Assembly: GCF_041260155.1 (NCBI RefSeq)
Contig: NC_091944.1
Location: forward strand, 14,609,772-14,673,771
Origin: Ptychodera flava
Lineage: Eukaryota > Hemichordata > Enteropneusta > Ptychoderidae
Length of the DNA: 64,000 nucleotides
Reading direction: 5' to 3'
Shown: positions 48,101-58,915 of the stretch, piece after piece
Layout of the letters: each line of letters starts with the position of its first letter
Position numbering within the stretch: position 1 is the stretch's first letter
Notes under the pieces: generated by a model
Seen by the model: only the letters and a program-made list of their open reading frames with translations
Told to the model about the DNA's origin: nothing
The model's database searches: none
Translations under genes and position numbers: made by a program

Positions 48101-51100
48101 CGAGAGCTTTTCTAGCACCTTGAATCATGTTATTTACATGGTCACATCAAGATCTCTCATGCTACTGACTATACTCAATGCATGAGTGTCGAGTTTTTAA
48201 GGGAAAATATGAACATTTCTTTTCAATGAAACAGTAAGAACTTTACATTTAGTAGGATTAAGATTTAATAACCAAGTGTCGGACTAGCTGACAATTCTAT
48301 CGATATCAGATTGCAGCATTAAAGAGTCATTGTCCGAATCAATGATACGATAAATCTTCATGTCATCGGCAAAAAGTAACGAATCTGACACAAGATTATC
48401 AGAGATGTCATTAATGAAAAAATAAATAAAAGTGGACCAAGGTGAGAACCCTGAGGAACGCCCGAAAGGACGGGAGTCCACTCAGAAAAAGCATTTTTTA
48501 TAATCACTCTGTGTAGCCTGTTATTAAGAGATGAATTAAACCATTTCAGATAAGTGCCCTGGACACCAAAAGAAGTCAACTTATGAAGTAATAGTTTATG
48601 ATTTATACTATCGAATGCTTTAGCAAAATCGGTATATATGATATCACATTGTGATTTGCTGTTAACTGCTGAGAGGAGATCTTTCATAAGAATAGATAAA
48701 TTAGTGATACAAGATCTACCTGAAACAAAGCCATGCTGATTAGTAGGTATGGAATTGGAAACATGATGTGAGAGTTGTCTGTGAACTATCTTTTCAAAGA
48801 TTTTAGACAGACTTGGTAAAATGGAAATCGGCCGGTAATGTTCAACTTTTGAACGACTTCCTAATTTGAAAATAGGGATAATGTTTGCACGTTTCCAGAT
48901 ATCAGGAACAATCCCCTCTTTAATAGACCTATTGAATAAGATGGTAATTGGTATAGACTTGTTTTCTTTGTCCAAAATATCATCAACATTACCACATTTC
49001 ATCATTTAATTATTTTTCAGGGTTTCCGGCCTTCGGCTGGGAGGGGGAACACCCTCTCCCGGACCCTCCCCCAACAACGACCGCTTTGTGGTCATGGCAG
49101 CTGCAAGCCGCCTACTTTTCCATTCTGGCCCCCTACTTTAAAACTTAATGAAACCCCTGATATATGGTATCATGGGACACCTTATGACACCACATATTGT
49201 ATTCATTAATTACGCGCATATCTAATTTTTAGCAAGCCAATAGAGCTAGGGGTCTGATTTTTAGTATAGGGAAAGCTTAGCAATGCAATTTTTTTGACAA
49301 AATGTCACGTACGCTCGGGGACCTTTGACCTCAAATATACATATTTGTCCATAATTCAGTAACCACAAGTGCTACACCCTTCACATATGGTATAATGGGA
49401 CACCTTATGACGCCACATATTGTACCTCAACAATTATGTGCATATCTAAGTTTGAGCGAGCCAATAGAGCTAGAGGTCTGATATTTGGTATAGAGGGATA
49501 ACTAATCAATACATTTTTTTTGACAACATGTCACGTGACCTCGGTGACCTTTGACTTCAAATACATATATTTGTCCATAACTCAGTAACCACAAGTGGTA
49601 CACCCTTCATATTTGGTATGATGGAAGACCTTATGATGCCACATACTGTTCCTAATTAATTATGCACATACCTTATTGTGAGCAAGCCAATAGAGCTGGA
49701 TTTCTGATTTTTGGTACATAGGGATAACTATAGGATAGAAATTTTTTGACCAAATGTCATGAGACCTCGATGACCTTTTACCTTGAATATACGTTTATGT
49801 CAATAAATAATTAACCACAAGTGCCATGTCCTTTATATTTAGTAGGATGGGAGACCCTATGACAACACACGCTTTACCTCATTAATTATGCACATATCTT
49901 ATTCTGGGCAAATGAAAAGAGCTAGAGGTCTGATTTTTGGCATATAGGGATTAATTAGCAATACAATGTTTTTTCAAAATGTCACGTGACCTCGATCACC
50001 TTTGAGCTTGATTATACATATATATGCATAACTCAGTAACCACAAGTTCTATACCCTCCAATTTTGATAGGATACCTTAAGATGTCACATCTTGTACCTC
50101 ATTTATTATGCGCATATGTATTTCTTGGCTGGCCAATACAGCTAGAGGTCTGATCTTTTTTCCCGATTTAGAACCATAACTTAGACATGCCTCATGTGTT
50201 TCAAATTTGGAACAACGACATAGACCTATGTTCCCATAGATCTCAACATATATACTCCAGTGATACTTCTTAATGACCACATTTCCCTGGGCCATCAAGA
50301 CTAATACTCCTATTACAAGTGGGGACTATGTCATTGTCAATGACTTGTCATCTCAATGAAAGTTTATCCTCATATTTTTTTGTCTTTCTAATCCATTGAG
50401 TATGTTTGCAACTTCTTGATACCGAAAAGTTTTTTATGTACCCTTTCTGTTATCAGCATGGATCGGTTCGATTTTTGGATTTAGTTTATGTATGTCTTCA
50501 AGCGTTGGCATTGCTTTAGCCAAGAAACTAGGGCATCGAAAGACTGTTATGATATCTGGATTCGTGGTAAGCTGCGGAATTCTTGGGAGTTCCTTTGCTA
50601 CAGAGCTATATCATGTATACATTAGCTATGGTATAGTGACAGGTAAGTTTCCAAAACGTTTCAAGCATTGAGGCTTGAGGGAAACGTGGATCAACAGAAA
50701 TTTAGTATCTGCCTAGAATGTTTATATATAGCAGGCCATGTAATGGTAGTATAAAGAGTATAAGCACTTCTCCAATAAGTAGTTTTGTCAGTCTGATCTA
50801 GCCATGTTAACATTTTGTTGCGTAGACAGCAATGTTTATTTGTTTAATTTGCAACATTTTTTCTTTTCGCAGACTTGTCATATTCGACCAAACCTATTTT
50901 CCAAAATTTATTCTTTGCCTATTCGATGCCATAAGATACCTTGTCATACAGCTAATTTCTGGTTCTTTCCTCCCATCTCCACAGGAATCGGCCTAGGTCT
51001 GACATTTACTGTCAGTATTGAAATGGTCAGCATATATTTCAAAAGGAGGCTAAAGATCGCTGTCGGCATAGCTTTGGCCGGGGTTGGTGCTGGGCAATTA

Positions 51101-54100
51101 ATATTATCTCTCCTCACACAATTCTTGGTAGAAACTTACGGCTGGAGGGGGACACTTATTATACTGTCCGCATTTGAGGCACATGTTTGTGTGGCGGGCG
51201 CCCTCCTGAGGCCATTGACTACAGAAGTGAATGACCCCGTGCAGCCCAGCAATTCTCCTGTGAGTGTTGTCGTTACTACAAATCATGATAGTAAAGACTC
51301 AAAATTAGACGGTGATGACGAGTACTTTCACGACATCATCAGTTATCCGCCGTCTGAAGTGACAGCTATGGAAGAGGATAAAAGGAAGGAAGATTCGATT
51401 TTATGTTCTGTGAAATCATTTTTAAAAACGGTCTTCGGAGTTGAATTGCTCAAGAAACCCATTTGTCTGTTCTTGTTATTTATATCCATTGGGTATGGAT
51501 TTTCCGAGCTTATCGTCTTCGTACACTTGGTAAGTATTTTAGCTATGTGTAGGTCCAAGATTGTGTTCGGTAATGCATAAGAGAGCATTCCGACGAATTC
51601 TTTCATGTCACCTTGAAATTCTCTCACTTCATCGGTCTTGCAAACAAGGAAAACTAATATCGATTATAGTTCATAGTTTTTAAAGATTTGTGCTCACTTC
51701 TTCTAAATGCGCTACGACAATTTTGCCTTTACTTGATAGATATGTAGGTAAACCAACTCAAAACGCAAAATGCAACTTTAAGCCCCTGTGTTCATAATCG
51801 TGAGCTATGATTGTAGTACCACTTTCCATTTTTGTCGACACCTCTCTTTGTGTATGTCTGTGTGTCTGTTGACGTGATGTTTCAATAACTGCATCTGATC
51901 AAAATCAAATCTTGTATATCGATAGATTCTGTTTAGGAATGGAAATAACTGACTTGTCTCACAAGGCTTGCATAATTAAGATCGGATTGCAGCATTACTT
52001 TTTTGACAAGTTAATTATTCTCAGAGTCAGGGCAGCATCATTGCTACAGATTTTGACTGTAAAAACACACGAACGATTTGTGGTCACTTTGCAGCTTCAT
52101 GACGATGATATCGCCAGATATTGTGATAAAGTTTATGAAACAAATGGGCTAACCTAATGTTGATGCTGATAAATCCAAGAGATTTATTTGTCTATTTATT
52201 AATTTTCAAGTACAATTCTATCAGTACATTTTGTTTTGTTTTCTGCCCTATACACCACTACCCCAAATATAAACTAAAACCAAGGCTGTCGACTCTATCC
52301 AAACAATACAAGATGTTGATACATGTTTATCAATCACAGAATAGGCTATTTCAGAAACAAGATCGATATGAAACAAAACATATACTAATGACGAAATTCT
52401 TCAAAAGATTACTGTAACTTCTGAATCTATAACATATTTGTTAAATTTGATGATATCACGTCACGACCAATTGTCGGCGGCATACCGTTTGGCACAAACG
52501 GTAAATCCTTCAGTCTGACTTATTTCTACACTCCTATAAAGCTGAGTTGCGACGACCTCTACAAAAGTCGGGGTCAAAAGCGGTCAAAAGAATTGTCAAC
52601 AACACCTTCAGATGTATTGATGATCTATTGAGCTTGGATAATCCACACATGTCAAACTACTCTTGATCACGTTTATCCCGCGATAAGTTAGAGATAAGGA
52701 AACTATGTCGATTACGAACTCAGCTTTGCATCTAATTCGCTTGCTCCATATTGATGCAAATGGGCTACATACTATGACGAGAGGGACGGTTTTGATTTTG
52801 AAATAAAAAACTGTTCATACTTGACTCACAAGTAATATTTCCTCAGCGCCAACAAATGGTGAGTATAGCTCTCAGCTTCTGAGATAACATAGGGCCTGTG
52901 ATTCATTTGAAATTTTCCTAATGAGACACAGTACACTGGGATATTTGCAAAATAGACTGATCATCTCTTTCAAGTTCTTCGGTAGACAGGGGTATGGTAG
53001 AGAAATATGGCACTTCTTTAACTACTGTATAATGAGAATGTAATATCTAACTATGTAATGATTGATTGATTCATTAAATTGCATCAATCATAAATTCGCC
53101 AAACCAGGACTTTACCTTATGGGTGTGGTATGCTAGCACAGTATACTTACCAATTCTGGGCACCTGGTGGTACCATTTACTACATGTATTTAGGATTTTC
53201 TGACATAAAGATATGATGTTAGTGAAATGCATTTAGCAGTTTCATCTTGGCATATTAATAATGTTCATATTTAGTTGAAAGAACCTTACGCATGTTGCGG
53301 AATCTTAAACTTGTATAAGGATGATACAAGTAGATAGAGTAGCAACAAAAATTTCACATTTTGAAGTAAACAATCTAGAGATGTAAAACTTGAAAGACGA
53401 CAAGAGTTGACGAATATATTAACTATACAAAGATGTGACAATAGTTAAATACACATACCGGTTACATGTTAGCAACAATTTTAATTGTAACTACGCTGCA
53501 AAGAGCGAGCGATACTGGTGCACTGAAAGACAACATACAGCTTACAGAGGCACTCCCATTTGGTAACATTTTTAAAACACATTTTTTTAATGCCAACGGT
53601 CGATATTTAACGTGGCGACTGCGCGCGGATCGCGAGATATCGAAAAAAACATGTCATTTCCCGAGCTTCCCGAAGTTTTACGATCGTTTCTGATTATGAC
53701 GCGAAATCCCCCGAAGGTTTGTTGTTGTGCTGATTGACGATATTCTAGGGAGTCCATAAGTTCGAGCGACGCAATTTTACCTCCCACTGCGAAGGCTTTA
53801 TATACAGCATTATGCCTTTACCACAGGTCAGTTTTTGAAAATTTCTTCTTAGCTTTTGTCGTTTTCATTATTCTAAATCAGCTGTATTATATTTTTAACC
53901 AATACCACATAAACATCAGCTTTTACGTATTAAATATTAGCCACCTCCGATGACTACAATTTGTCGTCTACCACACAGTACGTGTGGTTCGCCGCGCGCA
54001 TAGTATGCGTCTATGCATACCACACGGTGGCCGCTATGTATCCACCGCACGTAACTGTGCTAGTCACCTATGCGAATTCTGGTGGAATCAGCAAAAATTG

Positions 54101-56666
54101 TTTTTTGTTTTTACGCCAAGTCAGTAAGACTCATCTTTCTCCCACGGGGCATGAATGATCACCGACGCCAGTGGTACTGTGGCGTACAGCAGCGTAAGCG
54201 TAGACTCGTACTCCATAGCTTAGTTGACAATGGCCCCAGTGCCGAACGTTCGATGTTCGGAAGCTGAATTTAGGTGGGCCACCGGAATTCAAACTTTTAC
54301 TTTTTTGAAGACATGTTTTTATCGATATCTCGCGATCCGCGCGCAGTCGCAACGTCAAATATCGACCGTTGGCATTAAAAAATGTGTCTTAAAAATATTA
54401 CCAAATGGGAGTGCCTCTTTAATGTCAGATTATAGGTCACTTGCATATTAATAAATTTGTAATTTTTTCTTCATTTCTTGAACTACTCCACCAAAGTTTA
54501 CTAGTAATATTGATCTTGATGCTATGTCCATGGACATAAGCTTACTGAAAGAATTTTTACGTGTACCTGCCCTCCAGTCGCTAATATATCATACTTCATA
54601 CAAATTTCAGATTTTTCTAAATGGTATTCGAAAAATACATGTGTCAATTTACAAACAACTGTGACATATACTGGAACATAGGGGAACTATCGATTAAAAA
54701 TTGGCAACTCCGATGAAATACAATGACTGCTGAATTACAACTGACGGAATAATTCATGAGGAGTCAGCCTGTTTTTGTTTTTGATGATGGGGTCACCATG
54801 TTTTTGAAATGCTCAATAGGGGGTCAGTGTGTTTTTGAATTAAGACACCAGCTAATACTTGCTTAAAATGCATCATACCAGCCACGACATCCATCATTCA
54901 GTTACAGTTTTCGACGCGCCCTTCGGGCGCAAAACTGAAATATGTCAGCGATATATGTCAGATATATCTGGATGTTCGCAAATTGAAAGTCTGTTATGTA
55001 AAGCATCATACCAGCCACGAATTACATCATTCAGTTACAGTTTAAGACGCGCCCTTCGGGCGCATAACTTTGATATATCAAAGATATATCAGAGATATAT
55101 CTGGATGTTCGCAAATTGAAAATCTGTTTTGCAAAGCTACTAATCAATATTAAATACGCAGTTCGCATGACAAAAACCTGATCCTTTACTGTTTTCTCTA
55201 TGATAACTCAGTTTGAGAAAAGCACCACGCAATAATTTTTCACAGTACATGGATACAGTGACATATTTTGGAAAGAGAAAAATGACATGATATTTGTTAT
55301 TTCTCATTGATGCATCTGTTTTTCTCCCTGTCACAGGTTTTCAAATAAAAGTTTTTTTTCATGAGGGAAATGATAGTTAACGGAAGGCAGTTTTTGTCAT
55401 TATTAGCTGTGCTTTTACGGTTTGGGGGGGGGGGGTAAAAGAAAAGTCCTCTCAGACAATGTGCACATCAGATTTGGCCACACACTTATAAATATAGCTC
55501 TCCAGGGCTGGGAGATGTAATTGGAACCAAGCAAAAAAAAAATTCTCTGCTCCTGTCAATTGTTTTGGTATAGGTGTGACCCCGTTATAACACACCACAT
55601 GCTCACCCTGTTTTCGAAAGTTGGAATGAGGGGGTCAGCCTTTTTTGATGTCTGCGAAAATATATCCGCCCCCTCCCCCAGGCCGAAGAAACTGACCATT
55701 CCAATAAACGACCATTGCTGTTGTCTAGGTAAGACGTGCCAGAGACTTTGGAATAGGAGACACACAGAGTGCCTATCTTCCAGCCGTAATGGGACTGATT
55801 CAATTAACTGGCAGACCAATAATCGGGGTCGTTGGACAGATACCATGTGTGAAAGCGCACGCAATAGTGGGCGTTGTGTTAGCAGTGTTCGGTGTGTTTA
55901 CAGTTATCAGTACATACATTCGGAGTTTTGCCGGTAAGTGTGTACAGAATGTATTTGGTATATTGTAGACGTTGCAGAGAATATCTTGTCCAAAAGTACT
56001 TCTCTGCCAAAAAGGCGACCTGCTTCTTGTTATTCTTACTTTTCTTCTTATTATTATAAGGTCAACTTTTCTATGTTGGCGTCGTTGGTATTTGCATCGG
56101 AGGTTTTTTCGTGGGATCCTCATTGACCATATCACAGTTTTTGGGTCAGAACAATATTGGACTTGGAACCTCACTCCAGATGCAAGCCCTGGGCGTGATA
56201 TATCTTGCTAGTGGATCATTTGCAGGTATGAGGCAGCATTACGCAAAAGTCTTCGACATAATTTAATGCAAAGAAGAGAAAAAGCTGATGTTTAAATTTG
56301 ATTAATGAATGTGTTTAAATATATGTGTAAAGCCTTTATAAATGCATTTTATGGAAATTGGTGGTTTCCATTTGTGTGAGGGTTGTATTGCTTTCACTTT
56401 CGAGGAGCATACTACCTTAAGGTTCTGATTTAGAGGCACGCGTAAGGCATGTGAGGATTGTATTAGCAAATCAAACGGACGCCATACATATTTTTTATTC
56501 ACTACTTATAGGCTGGATTCGTGATAAGTATGGAGTTTATGACATCGCTTTTTTGACGTCAGGACTTGTGTCCATGCTGATGTCAGCCGTGACGTTTGCA
56601 CTGCCCTATATCGATAGAGCGCTGAAAAGAGGACGGCCGAAACGACCAACCACAGCGATCAACTAA
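41994..56666 (+). CDS. SLC16/MCT-like transporter, gene C (complete, six exons)
   Basis: Exons: 41994-42162, 50457-50642, 50985-51529, 55729-55933, 56061-56225, 56512-56666; 474 codons plus stop; phases 1,1,0,1,1. Same architecture as gene B: DGGWGW at 13-18, YFKRRLKIAVGIALAGVGAG in TM5, acidic loop between TM6 and TM7, TM8 GLIQLTGRPIIG, 12 predicted TM helices. Tyr36 and a Gln in TM8 replace the MCT1 lysine and aspartate; the TM8 arginine is kept. The start ATG is supported by an in-frame TGA two codons upstream. All splice sites are canonical and no disruption is seen, so the gene is probably functional despite an 8.3-kb first intron filled by transposons. Substrate unknown. Confidence 0.9.
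42775..43588. mobile_element. Mutator-like MITE with 10-bp target duplication
   Basis: About 60-bp terminal inverted repeats starting TAGTCTGGTTCCCTGACCC. Flanked by GGATAGTACC at 42765-42774 and 43589-43598. A 9-11-bp target duplication with long TIRs fits Mutator-like elements. It is inserted in the head of the Helentron-like element and contains a nested palindrome. Confidence 0.8.
43160..43295. mobile_element. Long palindrome MITE, copy 2
   Basis: 136-bp palindrome, same family as 4849-4989, nested in the Mutator-like MITE. Confidence 0.85.
43900..44214 (+). repeat. 228-bp satellite C, left block
   Basis: Two monomers 230 bp apart, each with TCACGTGACC, TGACCTTTGACCT (43924, 44154), CATATTTGTCCATAACTCAG and CACAAGTGCTACACC. 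Interrupted at 44214 by foreign DNA and resumed at 49158. Confidence 0.8.
44215..45000. other. Unrecognised sequence inside nested insertion
   Basis: No repeat or coding feature identified. Confidence 0.4.
45007..46040. repeat. Satellite B element with hairpin and TGTA head
   Basis: Hairpin CTCCCATATATGC..GCAAATGGGAG (45008-45042), TGTA/TGTC tract (45075-45100), GTCCGTCCACATCAAAAACT, then about six diverged ~110-150-bp monomers with TTTGGTATACAGGT, TTCCTAGGGTT and TTTTTGGTCAAAA. Confidence 0.7.
46041..47445. other. Unrecognised sequence inside nested insertion
   Basis: AT-rich, no supported feature. Open frames lack domains. Confidence 0.4.
47450..49010 (-). pseudogene. LINE 2 fragment (Jockey/CR1-type RT)
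   Basis: Reverse strand: IWKRANIIPIFKLGSRS, YRPISILPSLSKIFEK, TDFAKAFDSINHKLLLHKL, LSGVPQGSHLGPLLF and LLFADDMKIYR, which are canonical RT blocks including the FADD catalytic box. The reading frame shifts near 48480. A C-terminal frame (47814-48128) with LYFTLVRSKLEYASVIWN follows. The element ends in an A-rich (AATAA)n-like tail at about 47452-47472. 5'-truncated. The VPQGSxLGPLLF and LFADD spacing suggests the Jockey/CR1 group; exact clade not assigned. Confidence 0.85.
49015..49155. repeat. GC-rich block of unknown origin
   Basis: CCTTCGGCTGGGAGGGGGAA, CCCTCTCCCGG and CCCTCCCCCAAC differ sharply in composition from the surroundings. Ends AATGAAACCCCTGA at the junction with satellite C. 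Confidence 0.4.
49158..50300 (+). repeat. 228-bp satellite C, right block
   Basis: About five monomers (TCACGTGACC-type box near 49302, 49529, 49757, 49980; spacing 223-228 bp), with ATTAATTATGTGCATATCT and AGCCAATAGAGCTAGAGGTC blocks, increasingly diverged to the right. Confidence 0.8.
50457..50642 (+). CDS. Gene C exon 2
   Basis: 186 nt: SWIGSIFGFSLCMSSSVGIA, LAKKLGHRKTVMISG, GILGSSFATELYHVYISYGIVTG (TM2-TM3). Acceptor ttatcag, donor gtaagt. Confidence 0.92.
50643..50984. other. Gene C intron 2
   Basis: Only 342 bp, against 11 kb for the same intron in gene B. No inserted element. Confidence 0.8.
50985..51529 (+). CDS. Gene C exon 3
   Basis: 545 nt (one codon shorter than in B): TM4-TM6, signature YFKRRLKIAVGIALAGVGAG, loop with DSKLDGDDEYFHD and MEEDKRKED, and TM7 ending IVFVHL. 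Donor gtaagt at 51530. Confidence 0.93.
51530..53545. other. Gene C intron 3, left part
   Basis: A short TGTCTGTGTGTCTGTTGACG stretch near 51855 resembles repeat-element heads. Otherwise no supported feature. Confidence 0.4.
53546..54418. mobile_element. TTAA-type TIR element, copy 1
   Basis: About 110-bp terminal inverted repeats starting AGAGGCACTCCCA, continuing AATGCCAACGGTCGATATTT and CGCGCGGATCGCGAGATATC. TTAA on the right (54419-54422), TTAC on the left. Related copy in inverted orientation at 58916-60213. Non-coding; 873 bp. Confidence 0.8.
54423..54860. other. Gene C intron 3, no recognised feature
   Basis: Nothing supported. Confidence 0.4.
54866..55140. repeat. Tandem duplication (~136-bp unit, two copies)
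   Basis: Two adjacent units with GCATCATACCAGCCACGA, CATCATTCAGTTACAGTTT, a GCGCCCTTCGGGCGC hairpin and GATATATCTGGATGTTCGC. Confidence 0.85.
55729..55933 (+). CDS. Gene C exon 4
   Basis: 205 nt: VRRARDFGIGDTQSAYLPAV (identical to gene B), TM8 GLIQLTGRPIIGVVG, TM9 IVGVVLAVFGVFTVISTY. Acceptor ttgtctag, donor gtaagt. Confidence 0.92.
56061..56225 (+). CDS. Gene C exon 5
   Basis: 165 nt: GQLFYVGVVGICIGGFFVG, SSLTISQFLGQNNIGLGTSL, LGVIYLASGSFAG (TM10-TM11). Acceptor attataag, donor gtatga. Confidence 0.9.
56512..56666 (+). CDS. Gene C exon 6 (terminal)
   Basis: GWIRDKYGVYDIAFLTSG, TM12, ALPYIDRALKRGRPKRPTTAIN, TAA at 56664-56666. Acceptor acttatag. Confidence 0.93.
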
Positions 56667-56840
56667 CTGTATCGTATCACTGACAAAGGTAGACCCGATT
56701 GTGAAGTTGCCTCCTTGGATCCGCAATGTCCACATGCGCATCTTTTATCCTCTATGATCTGCTTTCATTGTTGAAGGGAAGATTCGCTGAGACCAATGGA
56801 TCGCTGAAACTGCAAAACATACTTCCGCATCCATTTTATG

Positions 56841-56846
56841 AATAAA
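56841..56846 (+). promoter_or_regulatory. Candidate polyadenylation signal of gene C
   Basis: AATAAA 175 bp after the stop codon, shortly before a LINE remnant begins. Confidence 0.5.
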
Positions 56847-56849
56847 CTT

Positions 56850-57360
56850 GTTCCATATTGTTTCCTTGCAGTCTATGCTTGATCACGTGAGCGATTGGTG
56901 CTCTAAATGGAGATGTGTTGTGAATGATCTAAAGTCTGGAGTCGTTCATCTTCGTAAAGCAACATGTGCTCAAAGTTATCAACAATTTCACAAAGGCATT
57001 AATATTTTACATTGTGTCGATAGATATAACTATCTTTGCGTAATTTTCCGTTACGTCTGAATCTTACAAAATGCACTAATAGGGTAAACGGTAAAGTGAA
57101 AATTCTAAAAAATTCGAGTTTTATTAAATATATAAAATTGTATGATCATACTTTCGTCTGTAATATTATTGATTATTGTTGAGGGATCCGGGGTTGTGGT
57201 AAGCACGAAAAATCCGACCCCTCCTATTGAATTTCACACGTTTACGACGATTCATGTTGTTACTGGGGACAAAGGCTGGGATTCTTGCAAAGATCGAAGT
57301 CATGTTTCTATGATCAGATATTGGAATCGTCTCATACAGTTAGAGTAGAGTCGATTATCA
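56850..57360 (+). pseudogene. LINE 3 remnant (RT thumb and C-terminus)
   Basis: Forward strand reads SLQSMLDHVSDWCSKWRCVV, then DRYNYLCVIF (the Y.YLG thumb block) at 56867-57060. After a broken stretch, GDKGWDSCKDRSHVSMIRYW and NRLI follow at 57270-57345, as in LINE C-termini. Stops and frameshifts throughout. Confidence 0.65.
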
Positions 57361-58560
57361 TTTTATTTTTTTTTTTGGGGTTTTCACTTCATTATTGTAA
57401 TTGATCCTCTGAAGGGATTTGTAAACTGTTTGACGATATGAATTTTGAATGCATTTAATCACCATCGATCTTCTATAATACATCAACGAGTACGTCTTCA
57501 ACGAGAATCATAGTGGAATGAAACTGTTGGTGACGAGACAATGCTTCGCACCTGTAGGTTGTTTAAAAATGATTAAAAGTTTAAAACAATATGTTACAAT
57601 GAAGCTTTCTCGTATATGTCGTTGACATCCAAAAAGCCAAAAAGGGAACCTTCTCTTATCTTGCGCCATTACTTAGCAAGCACACATGAACAGACCTTGC
57701 GCTAAGAAAACTGTTTCGCGAGGTATGTGATAAAGTGGACTGGTCGAAATTTTGTTATGAAAACATCTGGAAAGGAAAGAAGCGACCAGTCAGATTTGAC
57801 ATTAAGCTGTTCACCATCACCAGAGCTTTTTTCACCTGTTTCCGTCATCAGTACACAATTCAAACAAATGAGTGCTTACAGCATTGATTACAGTAGACGC
57901 ACCTCGGAGACAGATATTCAGACTCTCAAACTTTACAATTCTCTTCCCATCTACCATTTGTGGGGGCTCATTCTAAAGCTCTCGGAGAAAGAAAAATTTT
58001 AACTGTCTTAGATTTCAGAATATCGAAAATTTTATTTTTCTCCATAGAGTAAACACAGGGATGGCGGCCATTTTGAATTTCAAATATCGTTAGATTTTAG
58101 GTACTTTGTTTCTCTGGTACCCAACTTTGAAGGGTGACCCCTCATTTTATCCCTGATTTTGTATGAGATTGGTTGAAAGTTTCTTTTAGGTAAGTTTGAG
58201 CAAAAGTTTAAATCTTTCACTTTCAAGGTGCATACTTCCTTAAGGAATTTTACACTTTAATTCACGTCATTTGACTTTTTCATTTTTTTCATATCATTTT
58301 TTTCCTTGATTTGATGACGTAATATAAGTGCCAGGAAGACTGGATGACGACTTCGTGTTTTGCAGGTTTGTCTCGAGATGACCCTATATCGAAATAATTC
58401 ATGGCCATATCGCAACGTATTTACAGCTACCACCCATGATAACTAATTGTCTTTTTCTGTGTGACGCTAGCCCTGAAGAAGTTTTCCCGGTGAATAACCG
58501 TTACATTCGATATGACAATGCAACCATGCGATCAACTGCTCACGTACTTTTAGATATTAT
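57361..58560. other. Intergenic C-D, unrecognised
   Basis: Around 57700-57900 a frame reading DWSKFCYENIWKGKKRPVRF-like sequence may belong to the same LINE or another retroelement. Not assignable. Confidence 0.35.
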
Positions 58561-58562
58561 TC

Positions 58563-58698
58563 CCTAATATTTTTCTTCGTTCAGCGAAGGAAATACGAGT
58601 GACGTAATGACCGTGTTAGAACGAGTCGAAGACGTGTTGCTTCCTGGTTATTACGTCACGAGTATTTTCCGAGTTGAACCAAGAAAAATATTAAGGAA
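58563..58698. mobile_element. Hairpin MITE
   Basis: CCTAATATTTTTCTTCGTTCA...GAGTGACGTAAT pairs with ATTACGTCACGAG...GAACCAAGAAAAATATTAAGG: about 47-bp imperfect arms around a ~38-bp centre. Confidence 0.65.
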
Positions 58699-58915
58699 AA
58701 TATTCTTATCAAGAATTCGATATTTTTACGAAATAAAAGTAGTTTTCCTCAACAATTCCACGTTTAAACTTCTGAACTACTTTTTGAATAATTTCAATAC
58801 GCGAAGGGCGAGTTGTCAATCATTTCTAGTCGTCGGTTGCGTGAGCGAGGAACACGGCGCTCACGTTTTTTGTACAAAGCAAATGCTAGATGACGTTACA
58901 CAAAATACAAATTAA

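Larger units (their letters stand above)
42650..50350 (+). mobile_element. 7.7-kb Helentron-like composite in gene C intron 1
   Basis: Gene D intron 1 reads straight through the matching point (TCGTTTTTATCTCAATG, near 63911), so the outer junctions are known to within one base. Left end AGTCCCCACGG; right end GTGGGGACT, ATG, hairpin TCATTG-T-CAATGA, CTTGTC. The inverted repeat is terminal on the left and ~22 bp subterminal on the right (asymmetric), and there is no target-site duplication. These are features of Helentron/HINE-type rolling-circle elements. The interior holds a second related head (43825), a 228-bp satellite, a MULE-like MITE and a nested ~4.9-kb insertion (about 44215-49158). 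No Rep/helicase is visible, so it is non-autonomous. Confidence 0.75.

Noticed and set aside
58607..58915. 102-codon forward frame upstream of gene D
   Set aside because: Starts in a hairpin MITE and ends at the border of a TTAA element; no domain.
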